DNA of 49,822 nucleotides from JACZST01 sp964195155 (GTDB lineage Bacteria; Actinomycetota; Acidimicrobiia; Spongiisociales; UBA5794). The notes beneath the pieces are model-generated. The model did not search any database. It saw nothing but the letters and a program-made list of their open reading frames with translations, and was not told where the DNA came from. The translations under genes were made by a program, and so were the position numbers. The stretch is from contig CAXMOP010000064.1 of the NCBI GenBank assembly GCA_964195155.1, forward strand, positions 1-49,822, written 5' to 3'. Position 1 is the stretch's first letter; each line of letters begins with the position of its first letter. Shown here piece after piece: positions 8,395-17,396 of the stretch.

Positions 8395-9963
8395 GTGGCC
8401 GGGGACCCGAGCGGCCACGCTTCCACGGCTGAGGACTTCGACCGGGTACTCGTGGTCGACTTCGGTGCCCAATACGCGCAGCTGATCGCACGGCGGGTCC
8501 GGGAAGCGCACGTCTACTCCGAGATCGTCCCCCGCGATATCACCGCCGCCGAGGTGGGCGAGGTTGATCCGGTCGGTGTCATCCTGTCCGGCGGACCGGC
8601 GTCGGTGTATGCCCCTGATGCGTACGGCATCGATCAAGCGATCTTCGAGCTTGGGATTCCGGTGCTCGGGATTTGCTACGGGCACCAGGTGCTCGCCAAC
8701 GGCCTCGGCGGCACCGTCGAGCGCAACGACGTTGCCGAGTACGGCCCCGCGGAGCTCACGGTCGATGGCAGCTCGGTGCTGTTCGGTGGATTGCCCGAGG
8801 AGCAGATCGTGTGGATGAGCCACAAGGATGCTGTGGTGGCCCCACCGGACGGCTTCACCGTCACCGCAACGACGCCTGATTCACCGGTCGCCGCAATGGA
8901 GGCGCCCGAGCGCGGGCTCTACGGTGTCCAGTTCCATCCTGAGGTCGCGCACACTCCCAGAGGCCAGGAGATCGTGAAGCACTTCCTCTATGAGGTATGC
9001 AATGCGCGCCCCACCTGGACGCACGCGGGAATCATTGATCAGTCCATCGCGGCGGTGCGCAGGACCGTTGGAGACGGCAGCGTTATTTGTGGACTCTCCG
9101 GCGGTGTCGATTCGTCGGTTGCGGCTGCGCTCGTTCACCGGGCGATTGGGGATCAACTGGTTTGCGTCTTCGTCGACCACGGACTGCTGCGAGAAGGGGA
9201 GGCGGCGCAGGTTGATGAGACCTTCCGGCAAGCCTTCAACGTCAATCTGGTCCACGTAAAGGCCGCGGATCGCTTCCTCGAAGCGTTGCGTGGCGTGACC
9301 GACCCCGAGGACAAGCGCAAGATCATCGGTGAGACCTTCATCAGGGTGTTCGAGGAGGTCGCGGCCGACGTGCACGACGCCGCCTACCTGGTGCAAGGGA
9401 CCCTATATCCCGACGTCATTGAATCGGGCACGAAGGATGCGGCCAAGATCAAGAGCCACCACAACGTCGGAGGGCTCCCCGATGACATGAGTCTCGCGCT
9501 GATCGAGCCGTTGCGCGACCTGTTCAAGGATGAGGTTCGCGCCATCGGCGAAGAGCTCGGCCTTTCCGAGGAGATCGTATGGCGCCAGCCATTCCCCGGA
9601 CCGGGGCTGGCAATACGCATCATCGGGGAGGTCACGAGGGAGCGCCTCGACATTCTGCGAGCCGCCGACGCCATTGTTCTCGACGAGATCCGAAAAGCCG
9701 GCCTGTACCGGTCGCTGTGGCAGACCTTCGGGATACTTCCGGCCGTCAAGACCGTTGGTGTGCAAGGAGACGAGCGCACCTATGCCTACCCGTTGATCAT
9801 CCGGGCGGTCACGTCTGATGACGCGATGACCGCCGACTGGGCGAAGTTGCCATACGACGTCCTTGGGACCATCTCATCGCGTGTCATGAACGAGGTACCC
9901 GGCATCAATCGGGTGGCCTACGACATTTCCTCCAAGCCGCCAGCCACCATTGAATGGGAATGA
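8395..9963 (+). CDS. guaA: GMP synthase (glutamine-hydrolysing)
   Basis: The 522-residue enzyme converts XMP to GMP using ATP and glutamine. The N-terminal class I glutamine amidotransferase has GICYGHQ with the nucleophile Cys94 and the YGVQFHPEV triad region. The ATP-pyrophosphatase domain has the P-loop LSGGVDSSVAAAL, and the C-terminal dimerisation domain ends in the usual PPATIEWE. Length and order match the family. The start is GTG one base after the guaB3 stop, giving tight coupling. A heptamer array begins two bases after its TGA. Confidence 0.96.
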   Translation: MAGDPSGHASTAEDFDRVLVVDFGAQYAQLIARRVREAHVYSEIVPRDITAAEVGEVDPVGVILSGGPASVYAPDAYGIDQAIFELGIPVLGICYGHQVLANGLGGTVERNDVAEYGPAELTVDGSSVLFGGLPEEQIVWMSHKDAVVAPPDGFTVTATTPDSPVAAMEAPERGLYGVQFHPEVAHTPRGQEIVKHFLYEVCNARPTWTHAGIIDQSIAAVRRTVGDGSVICGLSGGVDSSVAAALVHRAIGDQLVCVFVDHGLLREGEAAQVDETFRQAFNVNLVHVKAADRFLEALRGVTDPEDKRKIIGETFIRVFEEVAADVHDAAYLVQGTLYPDVIESGTKDAAKIKSHHNVGGLPDDMSLALIEPLRDLFKDEVRAIGEELGLSEEIVWRQPFPGPGLAIRIIGEVTRERLDILRAADAIVLDEIRKAGLYRSLWQTFGILPAVKTVGVQGDERTYAYPLIIRAVTSDDAMTADWAKLPYDVLGTISSRVMNEVPGINRVAYDISSKPPATIEWE

Positions 9964-9964
9964 A

Positions 9965-10084
9965 GAGTCGCGAGTCACGAGTGGCGAGTCGCGAGTCCCG
10001 AGAAGAACCTACGAAAACGATCAGCTGGCGTCGTGACTAGTCAACTTGAGCCCGCGTCTCGCGTCTCGCGACTCGCGACTCGCC
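9965..10084. repeat. Heptamer array with inverted partner (GAGTCGC family)
   Basis: The left arm 9965-10002 is five-plus slightly degenerate copies of GAGTCGC starting just after the guaA stop. The right arm 10054-10084 is the same word inverted (GCGACTC). Folded, they make a long hairpin. The remaining bases to 10161 contain no other recognisable feature. Confidence 0.85.
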
Positions 10085-10161
10085 ATTTAGGTCTTAAGGC
10101 CTATCAAGATCGCGTCGATACCGAGTGAAGGCAAGGGCTATACGGGCCGAGGTAATCGATC

Positions 10162-12648
10162 GTGACGTTTGGAAACGACCCAGAATTGCAAGAGATGTTC
10201 GCGGGCGAGGTTGCCGAGCGGTCGGCACGACTTGCCGAAGGAGCGCGGGCGCTGCGCAACGGTGAGGTGACGCCGCAGATGGCCGGCGACCTGATGCGCG
10301 AAGGTCACACCATCAAGGGCACCGGCAAGATCATGGGCTACGACCATGTCGCCGCCGCCGGACATTTGCTCGAGATGATCTGGCGTTGGATCCAGCACGG
10401 TGACATCACCCCAGCCCCCATTTTCGGGCGCGTCTTGGAGGGAATGAGTGCCTCGCTGAATGTTGCCCTCACCGATCCAAGGGAACTCGACACGGCGATC
10501 GCCGCAGTTCTCGATTACTTCGAGGGTGAAGAGCTTCCCGAGCCCCTGCCGGTATACGACCCAGAGCCGGACGATGAGGCGGCGCCGCTCGAACTGGTCG
10601 ACGACGATGGCACGTCTGCTGCGGAAGACGCCTCGGAGGACTCGTCCGAAGCGTCGGCCGAGGAAGCAGCAAGCATTGACGAGCCCCAAGAAGAAACGGC
10701 AGCGCCTGAAGACTCCGCCGACGAGGTCGTCGAGGACACCGAAGGGGCCGACGAGGCTGATTCAGTCGACGAGCCGGAGAGCGAAGAAGCCGAAGAAGAA
10801 GAGGAAGTGGTCGATGCGTCGCCCCCCGATCCGCCGCTCGGCTCGGACGATGACGACCAGGCCGAGGAAGAAGAGGAAGTGGTCGATGCGTCGCCTCCCG
10901 ACCCGCCGCCTGTCGCGGACAACACCGACCAGCCAGACGCCGCGGTCATCGAGTTCCCGCAGCCCGAAGGCGACGGCCCAGATTCCAACAGGGGCGAGAT
11001 CGACGAGGCTCTTTCTGACCTCGGAGGCTTGATCGCCTCCGTCCAGGACTGGGCGGCCGAGGAAATCGTCACCGTGAATGCCGGCCGCCTCTATGGAATG
11101 GTCAACCACCTGGTCAGCCTGCGGATGGACGTCGATGCGCTCAAGGCCCAGCTCGGAGAGCTCAAGCAAGCCGTCACCGCCGATCCGTTTTTCTCGGAAC
11201 GCGTCGAGGCCATTGAGGGCGCGGTCGAACCGATCGCAGACCTTGCCGAATCGATTGAGACCGAGGGCCTCAACATGGCGTCGGTTCCCGTTCGTGATAT
11301 CACCAGCACGCTGCCCCAGCTCGTCAGTTACCTCGGAAAGAAGACGGGCAATTCGGTCAAGCTGGAGGTCAGTGGCGACGAATTGCTCATCGATCGACAG
11401 GTCCTGGACGTCCTTGACGACGCTATGCGACAGCTCGTGGTCAACGGCATCGTGCACGGCATCGAGGACGCTGACACTCGCCTTGGCGTTGACAAGCCGG
11501 GGAAGGGAACGATCACGGTGAGCGCTACCCAGGAGGACACCAACCTCAAGATGGTGATCACCGACGATGGTCGCGGCATCGACTGGAAGCTGATCAAGGA
11601 AAAAGCCATCGATAAGGGCCTCATCGAAGAGGATGCCGACATGGCCCCCGATCGGATGCGGTCGATGTTGTACCACGATGGGTTCTCCACCCTCGACGAC
11701 GTTGGGGAGCTTGCCGGCGACGGCATGGGCATGACCATGGTTCGAGAAGCCGTCGAGCAGCTCAACGGGTCTTTCAAGGTCGAGAGCGTCCCCCACAAGC
11801 GGACCAGCGTGTGCATCACCGTGCCAATGCACCGGGCGATGCAGCGGGCCTTGCTCGTGATCTCTGGCAGGTTCACGTGGGGGATCCCTGAGGTCGCCGT
11901 CGAAGAAGTGATTCCGATGAGCGCGGCCGCAATCAACGTCACCGACAACGCGACCGTGATCAAGTGGGACGAGAGGGATGTCCCCTTCGCTTCATTCGCC
12001 GACGTCGTCGGGTTCACCACGAGCCGCCTTCCCACCCAAGTCGTCATCGTGAGTAGCGCGGTGGGCCAGGTCGCGCTGGCCGTCGAAGAAGCCATTGGAA
12101 CCCGCCAGGTCGCGGCGAAAGAACTCGGGGCGCTCCTCGCCGGCTCCGAGACCGTTACCGGAGTCGCCCTGCTTGGCGGTGATGAGGTTGCACTGTTGGT
12201 GGACACCGCCAGCCTGGTCGAGCGGCAGCGCCGCATTGCCGCCGAAGGCCCTTCCTTCGCTTCTCCCCGCGTCCTGATCGTCGACGACTCGCTCGGCGTC
12301 CAGCAGGTGGTGTCGTCTGCGCTTGCCACCTCAGGATTCATGACTTCGGTTGCCGGCAGTGTTGCCGACGCGTTGGGCTCACTACAGAACGAGGTTTTCG
12401 ATGCCCTGGTGGTCGACTTCTCGATGCCACGGGCGGACGGTGTTGCCCTCGTGCACATGGTGCGGCAGCGACACGCCAACACCCCGATCGTGATGCTTTC
12501 CGGGGTGGCGGATGAAGAGGATGTCGAACGGGCCAAGCAGGCCGGCGTCGACGCCTTCTTTGACAAGTCCGACTTCCGGGAGAGTGGCCTGGCCGAAAAG
12601 CTCCACGAGCTGATCTCGGAACGCCGGGCGGCCGAGCAAACGGCATAG
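10162..12648 (+). CDS. CheA-like hybrid histidine kinase (Hpt-HATPase-CheW-REC)
   Basis: The 828-residue protein has an N-terminal Hpt domain with the phosphorylatable histidine in EGHTIKGTG (H49), then a long acidic low-complexity linker (about 125-290) containing an imperfect tandem copy of an acidic EEEVVDASPPDPP block. A CheA-type dimerisation/HATPase part follows (VVNGIVHGIEDAD, ITDDGRGID, GDGMGMTMV), then a CheW-like domain (about 555-690) and a C-terminal receiver with acidic pair DD and acceptor D752. This resembles ChpA/PilL-type hybrid CheA proteins. No receptor, CheW, CheB/R or pilus gene is nearby, so input and output are unknown. The start is GTG; the next in-frame ATG is 11 residues in. 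Confidence 0.85.
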   Translation: MTFGNDPELQEMFAGEVAERSARLAEGARALRNGEVTPQMAGDLMREGHTIKGTGKIMGYDHVAAAGHLLEMIWRWIQHGDITPAPIFGRVLEGMSASLNVALTDPRELDTAIAAVLDYFEGEELPEPLPVYDPEPDDEAAPLELVDDDGTSAAEDASEDSSEASAEEAASIDEPQEETAAPEDSADEVVEDTEGADEADSVDEPESEEAEEEEEVVDASPPDPPLGSDDDDQAEEEEEVVDASPPDPPPVADNTDQPDAAVIEFPQPEGDGPDSNRGEIDEALSDLGGLIASVQDWAAEEIVTVNAGRLYGMVNHLVSLRMDVDALKAQLGELKQAVTADPFFSERVEAIEGAVEPIADLAESIETEGLNMASVPVRDITSTLPQLVSYLGKKTGNSVKLEVSGDELLIDRQVLDVLDDAMRQLVVNGIVHGIEDADTRLGVDKPGKGTITVSATQEDTNLKMVITDDGRGIDWKLIKEKAIDKGLIEEDADMAPDRMRSMLYHDGFSTLDDVGELAGDGMGMTMVREAVEQLNGSFKVESVPHKRTSVCITVPMHRAMQRALLVISGRFTWGIPEVAVEEVIPMSAAAINVTDNATVIKWDERDVPFASFADVVGFTTSRLPTQVVIVSSAVGQVALAVEEAIGTRQVAAKELGALLAGSETVTGVALLGGDEVALLVDTASLVERQRRIAAEGPSFASPRVLIVDDSLGVQQVVSSALATSGFMTSVAGSVADALGSLQNEVFDALVVDFSMPRADGVALVHMVRQRHANTPIVMLSGVADEEDVERAKQAGVDAFFDKSDFRESGLAEKLHELISERRAAEQTA

Positions 12649-12757
12649 AGTCGCGAGTCGCGAGTCGCGAGTCGCGAGTCGCGAGTCGCGAGTCGCGAGT
12701 CGCGAGTCGCGAGGTATCGGTCTCTTCCTGCTCCAGACTCTTGACTCTCGACTCACA
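12648..12757. repeat. Long GAGTCGC heptamer array with inverted partner
   Basis: From 12648 (overlapping the last base of the kinase stop codon) to 12713 there are more than nine uninterrupted copies of GAGTCGC, the purest array in the window. A degenerate inverted array follows at 12731-12757. Confidence 0.9.
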
Positions 12758-12785
12758 CGCCTGTAGTTCATCCGACCGCGACCAG

Positions 12786-12791
12786 TACAAT
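12786..12791 (+). promoter_or_regulatory. Putative -10 box of pcrA
   Basis: TACAAT, 9 nt before the ATG, implies a leaderless or near-leaderless mRNA. No Shine-Dalgarno sequence is visible. Confidence 0.5.
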
Positions 12792-12800
12792 CGCGGTCTC

Positions 12801-14975
12801 ATGTCCGAGCTTCTCGAATCGCTGAACCCGTCGCAGCGCCACGCGGTCGCCGCGGTCGACGGACCGGTGCTCGTGGTGGCAGGAGCCGGCTCCGGCAAGA
12901 CCCGGGTGCTCACCTATCGCATTGCCCACCTCATCAGGGACCTCGGCGTGTCTCCCTACGCCATCCTGGCGATCACCTTTACCAACAAGGCGGCCACCGA
13001 AATGCGCGAACGGGTGGCCAGACTGGTCGGTGGCAACATCGCCGAAGGGATGTGGGTGTCGACCTTCCACAGTGCGTGCGTCCGGATCCTGCGCCGAGAG
13101 GCGCCGAGGCTCGGCTATCGATCGTCGTTCTCGATCTACGACCAAGCCGATTCGCTCCGGCTCGTCACCGTGTCGGTCAAGGATCTCGACCTCGATCCCA
13201 AACGGTTCCCGCCCAAGGCGATCCGGGGGGCGATCTCCAAGGCCAAGAACGAGTTGATCGACTACGAAACCTATGCGCAGAGCGACTCCGGGTTCTACCA
13301 CGAGAAGGTCGCCGACGTATACCGGCTGTACCAGCAGCGGCTCGTCGAGGCATCGGCCGTCGACTTCGACGACATCCTGATGTTGACGGTCGAGATCTTC
13401 AGGGCCTTTCCCGAGGTGCTTGCCCACTATCAGGACCGTTTCCGCTACCTCCTCGTCGACGAATATCAGGACACCAACCACGCCCAGTACGCGTTGGTGA
13501 AACTCCTCGCCGCCGGGCACCGGAACGTGTTCGTCGTGGGGGACGCCGATCAGTCGGTCTACGCCTTCCGTGGCGCCGACATGCGCAACATCCTCGTCTT
13601 CGAGAAGGACTATGACGAGGCCAGGGTCGTGCTGCTCGAACAGAACTACCGGTCGACCCAGAACATTCTCGACGCGGCCAACGCGGTCATCGCCAACAAC
13701 GCGGCACGCAAGCCAAAGAGACTGTGGACCGACGAGGGCGCCGGCGATCCCGTTTTTGCCTTCGAAGCGCAGGACGAGCACGAAGAGGCGGCCTTCGTTG
13801 CCGAACAGATCCGAGACCTCGAGACAGACGGCGTTGCCCTGTCCGATGTGGCACTGTTCTACCGGACGAATGCCCAGAGCCGGGTGATCGAAGAGGTGTT
13901 CGTCCGGTACGGCCTGGCCTACCAGGTGGTGGGCGGGCTCAAGTACTACGACCGCCGGGAGGTCAAGGACGCCGTTGCTTACCTCAGGGCGGTGGTGAAC
14001 CCCGACGACCAGGTCGCCCTCAAGCGCATCATCAACGTGCCGAAGCGAGCGATCGGCGACACCAGTGTTGCCCACGTCGATCGTTTCGCCGAGCGGGCGG
14101 GTACCGGGTTCATGGAGGGGCTGCGCCAGGCGGATCGCAACGAACGGCTCACGGCCCGGGCTCAGCGGAGCATTGGGGAGTTCGTCTCGATCATCGATCA
14201 TATTCGAGAGCGAATCGACGATGGGCCTCGCGCCGTGATCCAGGCCGTGCTCGATGAGACCGGGTATCTCGACATGGTCCGCGCCGAGCGCACCATCGAA
14301 GCCATGGGCCGGGAGGAGAATCTCCGCGAGCTGGTGTCAGCGGTTGCCGACTTTGAAGAAAACGGTCCGGTGACGATGGGCCCCGCCGATTGGGCGGAGC
14401 TTGACCCGGTGGCGAGGCTCGAGCTGTTCCTGGAGTCGATCAGCCTGGTTGCCGACGTCGACTCGATGGAGGAGACCGATCAGGTCACCCTGATGACGCT
14501 CCACAACGCAAAGGGCCTCGAGTTCCCGGTCGTCTTCGTTACCGGGATGGAGGAGGGGGTCTTTCCCCACATGCGCTCACTTGGTGATCCCGACCAGCTC
14601 GAGGAGGAGCGCCGGCTGGCATACGTTGGGATCACCCGGGCCGAACAGCGCCTCTACCTGACGCGAGCCTGGAACCGCAACCTGTACGGGCAGTCTCAGT
14701 ACAACGGGCCGAGCCGATTCCTCAGCGAGGTCCCCGAAGAGCTGCTCAGCACGATGAAGCGCACCAAGCAGCTCAAGCACGCCGCCGCCGACGCATCCCA
14801 TCCAACGGTTTCCGACGCCGACATCATCTCGGGGGATCTGGTGCGTCACGCCCACTGGGGTGATGGGATCGTGCGTGAGGTCGTCGGCTCCGGTGATCGC
14901 GCCGAGGCTGTCGTCGAATTCGACGAGGGCGACAAGCGGCTGCTGCTGGCCTGGGCGCCACTGAAGAAGGTGTAG
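12801..14975 (+). CDS. pcrA: UvrD/PcrA superfamily 1 DNA helicase
   Basis: The 724-residue ATP-dependent 3'-5' helicase acts in DNA repair and replication-fork clearing. Walker A AGAGSGKT (K33), motif Ia AITFTNKAA, motif II LLVDEYQDTN, motif III GDADQSVYAFRGA, motif IV QNYRST, motif V TLMTLHNAKGLEF and motif VI LAYVGITRAE are all intact. The C-terminal tudor-like segment (GDLVRHAHWGDGIV) is typical of PcrA. The ATG at 12801 is chosen over an upstream in-frame codon because homology starts there and a TACAAT box lies 9 nt before it. Confidence 0.95.
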   Translation: MSELLESLNPSQRHAVAAVDGPVLVVAGAGSGKTRVLTYRIAHLIRDLGVSPYAILAITFTNKAATEMRERVARLVGGNIAEGMWVSTFHSACVRILRREAPRLGYRSSFSIYDQADSLRLVTVSVKDLDLDPKRFPPKAIRGAISKAKNELIDYETYAQSDSGFYHEKVADVYRLYQQRLVEASAVDFDDILMLTVEIFRAFPEVLAHYQDRFRYLLVDEYQDTNHAQYALVKLLAAGHRNVFVVGDADQSVYAFRGADMRNILVFEKDYDEARVVLLEQNYRSTQNILDAANAVIANNAARKPKRLWTDEGAGDPVFAFEAQDEHEEAAFVAEQIRDLETDGVALSDVALFYRTNAQSRVIEEVFVRYGLAYQVVGGLKYYDRREVKDAVAYLRAVVNPDDQVALKRIINVPKRAIGDTSVAHVDRFAERAGTGFMEGLRQADRNERLTARAQRSIGEFVSIIDHIRERIDDGPRAVIQAVLDETGYLDMVRAERTIEAMGREENLRELVSAVADFEENGPVTMGPADWAELDPVARLELFLESISLVADVDSMEETDQVTLMTLHNAKGLEFPVVFVTGMEEGVFPHMRSLGDPDQLEEERRLAYVGITRAEQRLYLTRAWNRNLYGQSQYNGPSRFLSEVPEELLSTMKRTKQLKHAAADASHPTVSDADIISGDLVRHAHWGDGIVREVVGSGDRAEAVVEFDEGDKRLLLAWAPLKKV

Positions 14976-14976
14976 T

Positions 14977-15073
14977 GAGTCGCGAGTGCGCTCGCTCCGC
15001 TCGCTCCGAGTCCCGAGCACAGGGCGTGTGAGCCGATCGTGTTTTCGACTCGCGACTCGCGACTCGTGACTTC
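14977..15073. repeat. Degenerate GAGTCGC array and inverted partner
   Basis: GAGTCGCGAGT starts at 14977, two bases past the pcrA stop. The inverted word array is at 15046-15073. Between them is a CGCTC-rich stretch. The remainder to 15135 shows nothing else. Confidence 0.8.
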
Positions 15074-15135
15074 ACGCGCTTGCAAGTGCAAGCACCTGTT
15101 TTTCGCAAGGTTCGTTACAACGCCGTGCTTCCCCC

Positions 15136-15141
15136 TAGCAT
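15136..15141 (+). promoter_or_regulatory. Putative -10 box, leaderless transcript
   Basis: TAGCAT ends 6 nt before the GTG at 15148. Confidence 0.5.
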
Positions 15142-15147
15142 TGCGGC

Positions 15148-16575
15148 GTGGTAGACGAACTTCCTGTGCTCATCCAAGGCGGGATGGGGGCGGGCGTATC
15201 CAGTCCCCAACTCGCCAACGCGGTCGCGCGCGCCGGACATCTTGGCGTCGTGTCGGGAACCGGGGTTGACCTTTCGTTCTGCCGGCGCCTTCAGGATGGC
15301 GATCTCGACGGGAACCACCGCAGGGCGCTCGAGGCGTTCCCGTTCCCCCACATTGCCGAGCGGATCCTGGAGAAGTACTACATCCCCGGCGGCAAGGAAC
15401 CAGACGCGCGCTACAAATCGAAGCCGATGCCAACGATCAACATGAAGGGCATGGCCCTCGATCTCATGGTCGTTGGCAATTTCGTCGAGGTGTGGCTGGC
15501 AAAGGAAGGCCACGACGGCGTCATCGGCATCAACTACCTGGAGAAGATCCAGATCCCACACCTGTCCTCGATCTATGGCGCCATGCTGGCCGGTGTTGAC
15601 TATGTGATTATCGGAGCAGGCATCCCCATGGCGATCCCCGGTGTGATCGATGGGCTGCACGAAGGCAAGGCCGTCAAGTACAAGATCGATGTCAAGGGCA
15701 CCGATCGCGGCGAGGTGATCCACACCCACTTCGACCCGGTCGAGTACTGCGAAGGGATTCCGCTGCCGCCTGCGCCACGGGCCAAGTTCCTCGCCATCGT
15801 CGCCTCACACGTTCTGGGAACGGCGATGGAGCGCAAGGCCAGCGGCTACGTCGATGGCTACATCATCGAATACCCCACCGCCGGAGGTCACAACGCACCG
15901 CCGCGGGGCAAGGTCGAGTTCAACTCCGAGGGTGAGCCGATCTACACCGACCGCGATATCCCCGATCTCGATGTGTTCGTCGAGATCGGCAAGCCGTTCT
16001 GGCTTGCGGGTGGGTACGGCGAGCCGCAGCAGGTCGAGGCCGCGCTCGAGCTCGGCGCCACCGGTGTCCAGGTGGGCACGGCGTTTGCGTATTGCGAGGA
16101 GTCCGGCTTCGACGACGACATCAAGCGCCGAGTGATGGATCTCTCCGTGAAGGGCGAGGCGAGGATCTACACCGACGCCGTCGCTTCCCCGACCGGGTTT
16201 CCCTTCAAGGTGGTCGAGCTCGAGGACACCCTGTCCGACCCGGTCGTCTATGAGAAGCGGACACGGGTCTGCGACCTTGGCTACCTTCGCACCGCCTACA
16301 AGAAGGAAAACGGCAAGGTCGGTTACCGCTGCAATGCCGAGCCGGTCAAGGACTTCGTGCGAAAGGGCGGGCCCGAAGAGGACACCCTCGGCCGCAAGTG
16401 TCTATGTAACGCGCTGCTTGCCAATATCGGGCTCAACCAGATCAAGCGGAACGGTGAAGTCGAAGGCACCCTGGTGACCTCGGGCGACGACGTGAAGAAC
16501 GTCGCCCGCTTCGTCGAGCCCGGGCGTGAGACCTATAGCGCGGCCGACGTCATCAGGTATCTCCTGCCCGCGTGA
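15148..16575 (+). CDS. Nitronate monooxygenase-like FMN TIM-barrel protein
   Basis: The 475-residue protein belongs to the nitronate monooxygenase / 2-nitropropane dioxygenase superfamily. The FMN-barrel motifs are LIQGGMGAGVSSP at the N-terminus, GHNAPPRG near residue 250 and GATGVQVGTAFAYCEESG. The last 100 residues or so are an extension not found in the short enzymes, with C375, C395, C418 and C420 (the last pair as KCLCN), possibly a metal site. The natural substrate is unknown; related proteins oxidise alkyl nitronates or act as enoyl reductases. The start is GTG with a TAGCAT box 6 nt before it. It overlaps the SdpI-like gene by GTGA. Confidence 0.8.
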   Translation: MVDELPVLIQGGMGAGVSSPQLANAVARAGHLGVVSGTGVDLSFCRRLQDGDLDGNHRRALEAFPFPHIAERILEKYYIPGGKEPDARYKSKPMPTINMKGMALDLMVVGNFVEVWLAKEGHDGVIGINYLEKIQIPHLSSIYGAMLAGVDYVIIGAGIPMAIPGVIDGLHEGKAVKYKIDVKGTDRGEVIHTHFDPVEYCEGIPLPPAPRAKFLAIVASHVLGTAMERKASGYVDGYIIEYPTAGGHNAPPRGKVEFNSEGEPIYTDRDIPDLDVFVEIGKPFWLAGGYGEPQQVEAALELGATGVQVGTAFAYCEESGFDDDIKRRVMDLSVKGEARIYTDAVASPTGFPFKVVELEDTLSDPVVYEKRTRVCDLGYLRTAYKKENGKVGYRCNAEPVKDFVRKGGPEEDTLGRKCLCNALLANIGLNQIKRNGEVEGTLVTSGDDVKNVARFVEPGRETYSAADVIRYLLPA

Positions 16576-16940
16576 TCATCGCCGGCGCGGCCATGGCTCT
16601 CGGCGGATCGCTCATTGTCGCGCTCGGTCGCGCCGCTGAACGCGGCCTGCTATCGCCAAACGGATGGGTCGGGATCCGCACGCCCGCCACGGTTGCCTCC
16701 CGGGAGGGGTGGTACGCAGCGCACGAGGCCGGCGGCCGCTGGATCTCGATCGGCGGTTGGATCCTCACCGTCGGGGGCATCGTCATCCTTGTGATCAGGC
16801 CCGACGACGCGGACGCGGCAAGGATCGCCCTGTTGTCGGCGCTTCTGACTGGGGCCGCCGTGGTGTACGGCGGATACCTGGGGCATCGGGCAGCCGTTGC
16901 GCTCCAAGGCTCGGATGGGACAGCGAATGAGGGCTTGTAG
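16572..16940 (+). CDS. SdpI-family small membrane protein
   Basis: The 122-residue protein has three hydrophobic segments (about 1-18, 56-76 and 86-107). The first loop carries NGWVGIRTPATVASREGWYAAH, split here by the motif N-x-W-[VI]-G-I-R-T-P, which marks the SdpI/YhfL family. SdpI itself is a toxin-immunity and signalling protein in Bacillus, but most family members are uncharacterised. The GTG start overlaps the upstream stop by four bases (GTGA), so it is translated from the same mRNA as the nitronate-monooxygenase-like gene. No toxin gene is adjacent. Confidence 0.78.
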   Translation: MIIAGAAMALGGSLIVALGRAAERGLLSPNGWVGIRTPATVASREGWYAAHEAGGRWISIGGWILTVGGIVILVIRPDDADAARIALLSALLTGAAVVYGGYLGHRAAVALQGSDGTANEGL

Positions 16941-16978
16941 GAGGGCGGTCCGATGGGTGCCGGTCGTCTTGAAAGAAG

Positions 16979-16984
16979 TAGCCT
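16979..16984 (+). promoter_or_regulatory. Putative -10 box, leaderless transcript
   Basis: TAGCCT ends 7 nt before the ATG at 16992 of the B12-binding gene. Confidence 0.5.
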
Positions 16985-16991
16985 CGATTCC

Positions 16992-17396
16992 ATGTCCACC
17001 CGCGTGCTGATCGCCAAACCGGGCCTCGATGGTCACGATCGAGGCGCCAAGGTGGTGGTCAGAGCCCTGCGTGATGCGGGGTGCGAGGTCATCTACTCGG
17101 GTCTCCACCAGACCCCGGATCAGATCGCCCGGATCGCCGTCGACGAAGATGTCGACGGGGTGGGCCTTTCCACCCTCTCCGGCGCTCACCTCACCCTGTT
17201 TCCGCGGGTGGTCGAGGCGCTTGCGGCCCGCGACGCCTCCGACATCGTCGTTTTCGGTGGGGGCATCATCCCCGACGAGGACGTCGAGCCGCTGCGCCAG
17301 GCCGGAATCGCCGCAGTGTTCACGCCGGGCACGCCGCTCGAGGAGATCGAGCGATGGGTGGCAGAGCATCTCGCAGGCGACGACGGGGCATCATGA
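16992..17396 (+). CDS. Stand-alone cobalamin-binding subunit (methylmalonyl-CoA mutase C-terminal type)
   Basis: The 134-residue Rossmann-like domain has the B12 signature LDGHDRG (D13, H15, G18), where His15 would be the lower axial cobalt ligand, followed by VGLSTLSGAH and VFGGGIIPDED. This matches the small, separate B12 subunit of two-part acyl-CoA mutases. The catalytic barrel subunit is not in the window. Its place directly before sucCD (ATGA overlap) fits a route propionyl-CoA to methylmalonyl-CoA to succinyl-CoA feeding succinyl-CoA synthetase. The ATG at 16992 is preferred over an in-frame upstream codon because TAGCCT lies 7 nt before it. Confidence 0.88.
   Translation: MSTRVLIAKPGLDGHDRGAKVVVRALRDAGCEVIYSGLHQTPDQIARIAVDEDVDGVGLSTLSGAHLTLFPRVVEALAARDASDIVVFGGGIIPDEDVEPLRQAGIAAVFTPGTPLEEIERWVAEHLAGDDGAS

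Noticed and set aside
12648..12913. Small frames translating as repeated Ser-Arg-Leu-Ala-Thr-Arg-Asp
   Set aside because: They are translations of the heptamer array, which has no stops in any frame; no start signals or homology.
12768..14201. 477-residue minus-strand frame opposite pcrA
   Set aside because: Antisense shadow; all helicase motifs are on the plus strand.
16572..16940. SdpI-like protein as immunity factor of a toxin system
   Set aside because: No SdpC-like toxin or export genes nearby; most SdpI-family proteins are not immunity factors.
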